The translations under genes were made by a program, and so were the position numbers. The notes under the pieces were generated by a model. It saw only the letters and a list, made by a program, of their open reading frames with translations, ran no database searches and had not been told where the DNA came from. A stretch of DNA of 64,000 bases from Fulvimarina endophytica (lineage in GTDB: Bacteria; Pseudomonadota; Alphaproteobacteria; Rhizobiales; Rhizobiaceae), in the NCBI RefSeq assembly GCF_003403015.1, contig NZ_QURL01000001.1, positions 1 to 64,000 of the forward strand, given 5' to 3'. Of this stretch, positions 61,098 through 64,000 are shown piece by piece (position 1 is the stretch's first letter; each line of letters begins with the position of its first letter).

Positions 61098-61241
61098 TCA
61101 GTTCGAAGGCGCACCAGTGCCGGTCGGGATGCGGGCGATGACCTTGATCTCGAAGTCGAACCCGGCGAGCCAGGTGGAGCCGATCGCGGTCCAATTCGGG
61201 TAGGGTGCCTGCGGCAATGCTGGCATAGCGAATACGGGTCG
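61098..61241 (-). pseudogene. C-terminal remnant of a RidA-family protein
   Basis: The minus strand reads FAMPALPQAPYPNWTAIGST then WLAGFDFEIKVIARIP and stops. YPxWTAIG followed by a strand ending in EIxVxAR is the C-terminal signature of RidA/YjgF proteins, which deaminate reactive enamines and imines. The N-terminal two thirds are missing and no start lies close by, so it is a fragment. It sits next to the damaged molybdenum-hydroxylase gene. Confidence 0.5.
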
Positions 61242-61314
61242 CAACAGTCGAATGCCGATCCCCGAGGCGCAGTGCGCCGACATTCGTTTCCTCAACGGCC
61301 TCGAAACATGGTCG

Positions 61315-62148
61315 TCAGGCTTGCTCCAGAGCCCTTCCGCGACTGGCCGGCACGGACTTCGCGCCTCGCGAGGAACCCTGTCCCGCATTCGGTTCCCCCG
61401 ATGCCCGCTTGACGAAGCGGCGGATCGAGAAATGCGAGGCGCGGATATCGAGGGTGATCGCACGGCGTGCAGCCGCACCGTCCCGGCGCGCGATCGCTTC
61501 GATGGCGTCGTCGTGGATCTGGACGCCGATCTGGAACAAACGTTCGAACAGGGCGTCGTCCTGGCGCGCGGAGGCGAGGATCGGGCCGGTGCGAAGCCAG
61601 AGCGTGGAGACGATCTCCAGGAGCGGTGGCAGACCCGCCGCAGCGTAGACTTCAAAGTGAAACGCCTGGTTCCCGGCCAGCGCACTGTCGAAATCGCCCG
61701 CATCCGAGGCTTCGCTGATGGACCGGTTGATCTCGCGCAGTCGCTCGAGCAGGTCCGGGTCCTTCCAGGTGAGGGCGGCTCGTTCGCTCGCATATCCCTC
61801 GAGCTGCATCCGGATGCGGATATAGGCTTCGTGCTCGGCGGCGACGTAAGGGGCGACCCGAAGGCTGCGCGGCCCGGACTGTTCGACGGCCCGCTCGGCG
61901 ATGAGGCGGGCGACCGCATCGCGCACGGGCATGGGGCTGGTTCCCAGAACGTCCGCCAGTCCCCTGATCGAGATCGTCTCTCCCGGCAGAAACTCACCCT
62001 TCAGGAGGCCGAGCCGCAGGGTCTGGTAGACGCGCTCCTGAACCGTCGTCAGGTCGACGGGTCCAAGGCCACTCTTCTTCTGCGCGTCTACGATCAAGGC
62101 GAACTCCAACCTGTGGTGATGCGGCACGGCCCGGTGAGGCTCGTCCAT
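61315..62148 (-). CDS. GntR-family (FadR/FCD-type) transcriptional regulator
   Basis: A regulator of up to 277 residues with a winged helix-turn-helix (QERVYQTLRLGLLKGEFLPG, ISIRGLADVLGTSPMPVRDA) and an all-helical FCD ligand domain (HEAYIRIRMQLEGYASERAA, DFDSALAGNQAFHFEVYAAA, ILASARQDDALFERLFQIGV). The ATG at 62148 is used. A TTG at 62097 has a better-placed GGAG and may be the true start, and the frame is open to 62247. It is divergent from the ABC binding-protein gene, whose upstream region holds a TGTGATCACA palindrome, so it likely regulates that importer. Confidence 0.85.
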   Translation of the reverse strand: MDEPHRAVPHHHRLEFALIVDAQKKSGLGPVDLTTVQERVYQTLRLGLLKGEFLPGETISIRGLADVLGTSPMPVRDAVARLIAERAVEQSGPRSLRVAPYVAAEHEAYIRIRMQLEGYASERAALTWKDPDLLERLREINRSISEASDAGDFDSALAGNQAFHFEVYAAAGLPPLLEIVSTLWLRTGPILASARQDDALFERLFQIGVQIHDDAIEAIARRDGAAARRAITLDIRASHFSIRRFVKRASGEPNAGQGSSRGAKSVPASRGRALEQA

Positions 62149-62219
62149 GCCGTGATGAGGACCTACACTAAGCCGCGACGGACCAGACCGCCACCAGGAA
62201 CGATAACAAATTTTCGATG

Positions 62220-62229
62220 TGTGATCACA
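62220..62229. promoter_or_regulatory. Candidate GntR operator
   Basis: TGTGATCACA is a perfect 10-bp palindrome in an AT-rich patch between the GntR gene and the ABC binding-protein gene. Short palindromes of this kind are usual FCD-type GntR sites. Confidence 0.5.
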
Positions 62230-62359
62230 AATCAAACATATTTTCAAACCGTTCGAACCGGTCTATACGGTTCATGCGCTGGGAGGCGCAGCCCGATCCG
62301 ATAGGTCCGGGCCTCTGCCGGAAGAGGAGTTCCGGCGAAATTTTGGGAGGAGAACGCTC

Positions 62360-63592
62360 ATGAAGCATTTGACCCTGGTGGCGACGGCGTCCGTGGCAGC
62401 CCTTGCGACATCGATCGCCCATGCCGAACCGCTGCGTATCGGCATCATCGAGAGCCTTTCGGGTGCGCAGACCTCGACCGGCCGCCTCTACGCCAATGCA
62501 GTGAAATACGGCGTCGATCGCATCAATGAGGCGGGCGGCTTCAATGGCGAACCCGTCGTCGTCACTGAATACGACAATGCCGGCGGAGCGCCGGAGGCGG
62601 CCGACAAGTTCCGGCAGGCCGTCGCCGACGGCGTCGACATCATCGTCCAGGGTGCCTCGTCCGCGATCGCCGGCCAGCTGACGGAGGATGTGCGCAAGCA
62701 CAATATCCGCAATCCCGGCGACGAGATCCTGTTCATGAACCTCGGCGGCGAGGCCATGGAGCTGACCGGCGACAAGTGCCAGTTCTACCATTTCCGCTTC
62801 ACGACCACCGCCCCGATGCGCGTCAACGCGCTCACCTCGGCGATGAAAGAGGCCGGCGACCTCGGCACGAAGGTCTACGCGATCAACCAGAACTATTCCT
62901 GGGGTCAGGACATGCAGGCCGCGATCGAAGCGGCCGCGCCCGAGGAAGGTTACGAGGTCGTCGGCGAAGTGCTGCACGACGTCAACAAGATCCAGGACTT
63001 CGCGCCCTTCGTCGCGCGCATCAAGTCGGCCGCGCCCGATACCGTGATCACCGGCAACTGGTCGAACGATCTCCTGCTGCTCATGAAGGCGACCGGCGAT
63101 GCCGGGCTCGACGTGACCTTCGCCACCGCCTTCCTCGATCAGCCAGGCAATATCGCCAATGCGGGCAAGACCGCGCTCGGCCACTACATCGCCAACAACT
63201 ACGACAACGCCGCCGGCGACGGCACCTTCGCCGAGACCTATCGCCAGGCGACGGGCCATCTGCCGATCTTCGTGGAAGGGCATTCGGCCTTCGCCATGGC
63301 TCAGCTTCAGGAGGCCTTGAAGGGGCTCGATTTCGCCGGCGGTCCGATCAACGTCACCGAGATCGCGCTGGCGCTCGAGAACTCGACCTATGACAGCCCG
63401 GTCGGGCCGATCTCCATCCGCAAGGAGGACCACCAGTCGATCCGTCCGGTCGTGGTGTCGAAGGTCGTCGAGAACCCGAAATTCCCGGCCGAAGGCACGA
63501 CGCTGGGTTTTGCACCGGTCAAGATCGTCGAGGGCAAGGACGCGATCTATCCCGTGCAGGAGAGCTGCGAGATGGATCGCCCGGAGGGCTGA
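62360..63592 (+). CDS. Branched-chain-type ABC transporter, periplasmic binding protein
   Basis: A 410-residue LivJ-type (Peripla_BP_6) binding protein. The signal peptide ends IAHA, and the mature start PLRIGIIESLSGAQTSTGRL is typical. Further segments are YGVDRINEAGGFNGEPVVVT, AVADGVDIIVQGASSAIAGQ and QNYSWGQDMQAAIEAAAPEE. GGGAGGAG precedes the ATG. It is the first gene of an importer whose permease follows at 63665. The C-terminus has an extra pattern (YPVQESCEMDRPEG) with one Cys. The ligand is not evident: amino acids, amides or aromatic acids are all known for this class. Confidence 0.9.
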   Translation: MKHLTLVATASVAALATSIAHAEPLRIGIIESLSGAQTSTGRLYANAVKYGVDRINEAGGFNGEPVVVTEYDNAGGAPEAADKFRQAVADGVDIIVQGASSAIAGQLTEDVRKHNIRNPGDEILFMNLGGEAMELTGDKCQFYHFRFTTTAPMRVNALTSAMKEAGDLGTKVYAINQNYSWGQDMQAAIEAAAPEEGYEVVGEVLHDVNKIQDFAPFVARIKSAAPDTVITGNWSNDLLLLMKATGDAGLDVTFATAFLDQPGNIANAGKTALGHYIANNYDNAAGDGTFAETYRQATGHLPIFVEGHSAFAMAQLQEALKGLDFAGGPINVTEIALALENSTYDSPVGPISIRKEDHQSIRPVVVSKVVENPKFPAEGTTLGFAPVKIVEGKDAIYPVQESCEMDRPEG

Positions 63593-63607
63593 TCGCAAGA
63601 GGTCGCC

Positions 63608-63636
63608 GGGTCCGGCAGGCATCCAGCGCCGGGCCC
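63608..63636 (+). terminator. Hairpin after the binding-protein gene
   Basis: GGGTCCGGC pairs with GCCGGGCCC (one G-T pair) around an 11-base loop, 15 bases after the stop. As behind ytfQ, it probably raises expression of the binding protein relative to the permeases. Confidence 0.5.
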
Positions 63637-63664
63637 TTCCTCCTGTTCCTTTGCCGGAATCACC

Positions 63665-64000
63665 ATGGAATTTGCGATCATCTCAACGCTCAACGGCGTG
63701 ACCTACGGCCTCTTGCTGTTCATGGTCTCGGCCGGCCTCACGCTGATTTTCGGCATGATGGGCGTCCTCAACTTCGCGCATGCCTCCTTCTACATGCTGG
63801 GCGCCTACGTCGCCTACGCGATCTCGCCCATCATCGGCTTCTGGGCCGCGCTCGTGATCGCTCCGCTCTTCGTCGGCCTCGTGGGCATGGGGGTCGAGCG
63901 CTACCTGCTGCCGCGCGTCCATAAGCACGGGCACGCTCATGAATTGCTGCTGACCTTCGGGCTCGCCCTCATCATCGAGGAGCTGATCAAGCTGTTCTTC
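63665..64000 (+). CDS. livH: Branched-chain-type ABC transporter, LivH-like permease (partial)
   Basis: The first 112 residues of a LivH-type membrane permease, cut by the window edge. ISTLNGVTYGLLLFMVSAGL, TLIFGMMGVLNFAHASFYML and GAYVAYAIS are the standard start of this family. The reading frame is intact to the end. It lies 72 bases after the binding-protein gene. LivM, LivG and LivF homologues are expected beyond the window. Confidence 0.93.
   Translation, partial: MEFAIISTLNGVTYGLLLFMVSAGLTLIFGMMGVLNFAHASFYMLGAYVAYAISPIIGFWAALVIAPLFVGLVGMGVERYLLPRVHKHGHAHELLLTFGLALIIEELIKLFF

Overview
The window is GC-rich, gene-dense DNA of an alphaproteobacterium, most likely a member of Hyphomicrobiales (Rhizobiales). 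The evidence is a GbpR-type LysR regulator beside a galactofuranose-type ABC operon, a KdpFABC-DE set preceded by an alphaproteobacterial-type mini-ORF, many ABC and TRAP uptake systems each paired with its own regulator, and a DUF6634-like protein of the kind found on rhizobial plasmids and islands. No rRNA, tRNA or CRISPR array was seen. Whether this is chromosome, chromid or plasmid cannot be told from the window; no repABC genes are present.

Layout. 1-240: broken-off end of an IS5-family element. 0.5-6.8 kb: gbpR-like regulator divergent from ytfQ-ytfR-ytfT-yjfF. 7.3-15.5 kb: complete kdp operon on the minus strand (mini-ORF, kdpF, A, B, C, D, E) ending in a 9-bp-stem hairpin. 15.8-25.1 kb: an accessory-looking block of poorly characterised genes: a hairpin plus mini-ORF, a PD-(D/E)XK-like protein, a small coupled ORF, a soluble FtsH-like AAA+/M41 metalloprotease, a DUF6634-like protein, two arrays of degenerate 21-bp repeats, a DUF3102-like protein with a histone-H1-like basic tract, a large hairpin and a small basic ORF. 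25.4-27.6 kb: cystine-type amino-acid ABC importer. 27.9-29.4 kb: HxlR regulator divergent from a PRISE-type reductase. 30.2-37.8 kb: Crp/Fnr regulator and a stress-like run (acyl-CoA dehydrogenase, PIG-L deacetylase, NodS-like methyltransferase, glycosyltransferase, manganese catalase, SRPBCC protein, Zn alcohol dehydrogenase, SDR). 37.8-40.4 kb: a graveyard of repeats, a truncated nuclease-like gene, a dead IS3 element and a probable OsmC remnant. 40.5-48.3 kb: sugar ABC importer divergent from mtnK-mtnA-aldolase-SorC regulator. 48.5-56.4 kb: mevalonate catabolism (HMG-CoA lyase, MocR regulator, HMG-CoA reductase, TRAP importer, secreted SMP-30-like protein). 56.8-60.9 kb: periplasmic molybdenum hydroxylase (cytochrome c, 2Fe-2S and Mo subunits), the Mo subunit carrying an in-frame amber codon. 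61.3-64 kb: GntR regulator and the start of a branched-chain-type ABC importer, cut by the window edge.

How the parts work together. The right half is a string of scavenging modules: transporter, regulator and dedicated enzymes in each. The best reconstructed are a DHAP shunt for 5-methylthioribose or 5-deoxyribose with its own importer, and a mevalonate route to acetyl-CoA and acetoacetate. The most unusual part is 15.8-25.1 kb. A 13-bp palindrome, GGAAATSATTTCC, occurs in or beside this block and recurs at several places between 7 and 40 kb but was not seen in the metabolic half. A decayed copy of part of the DUF3102-like gene lies near 29.6 kb. Protein functions are assigned from recognisable motifs by eye; no database search was run.
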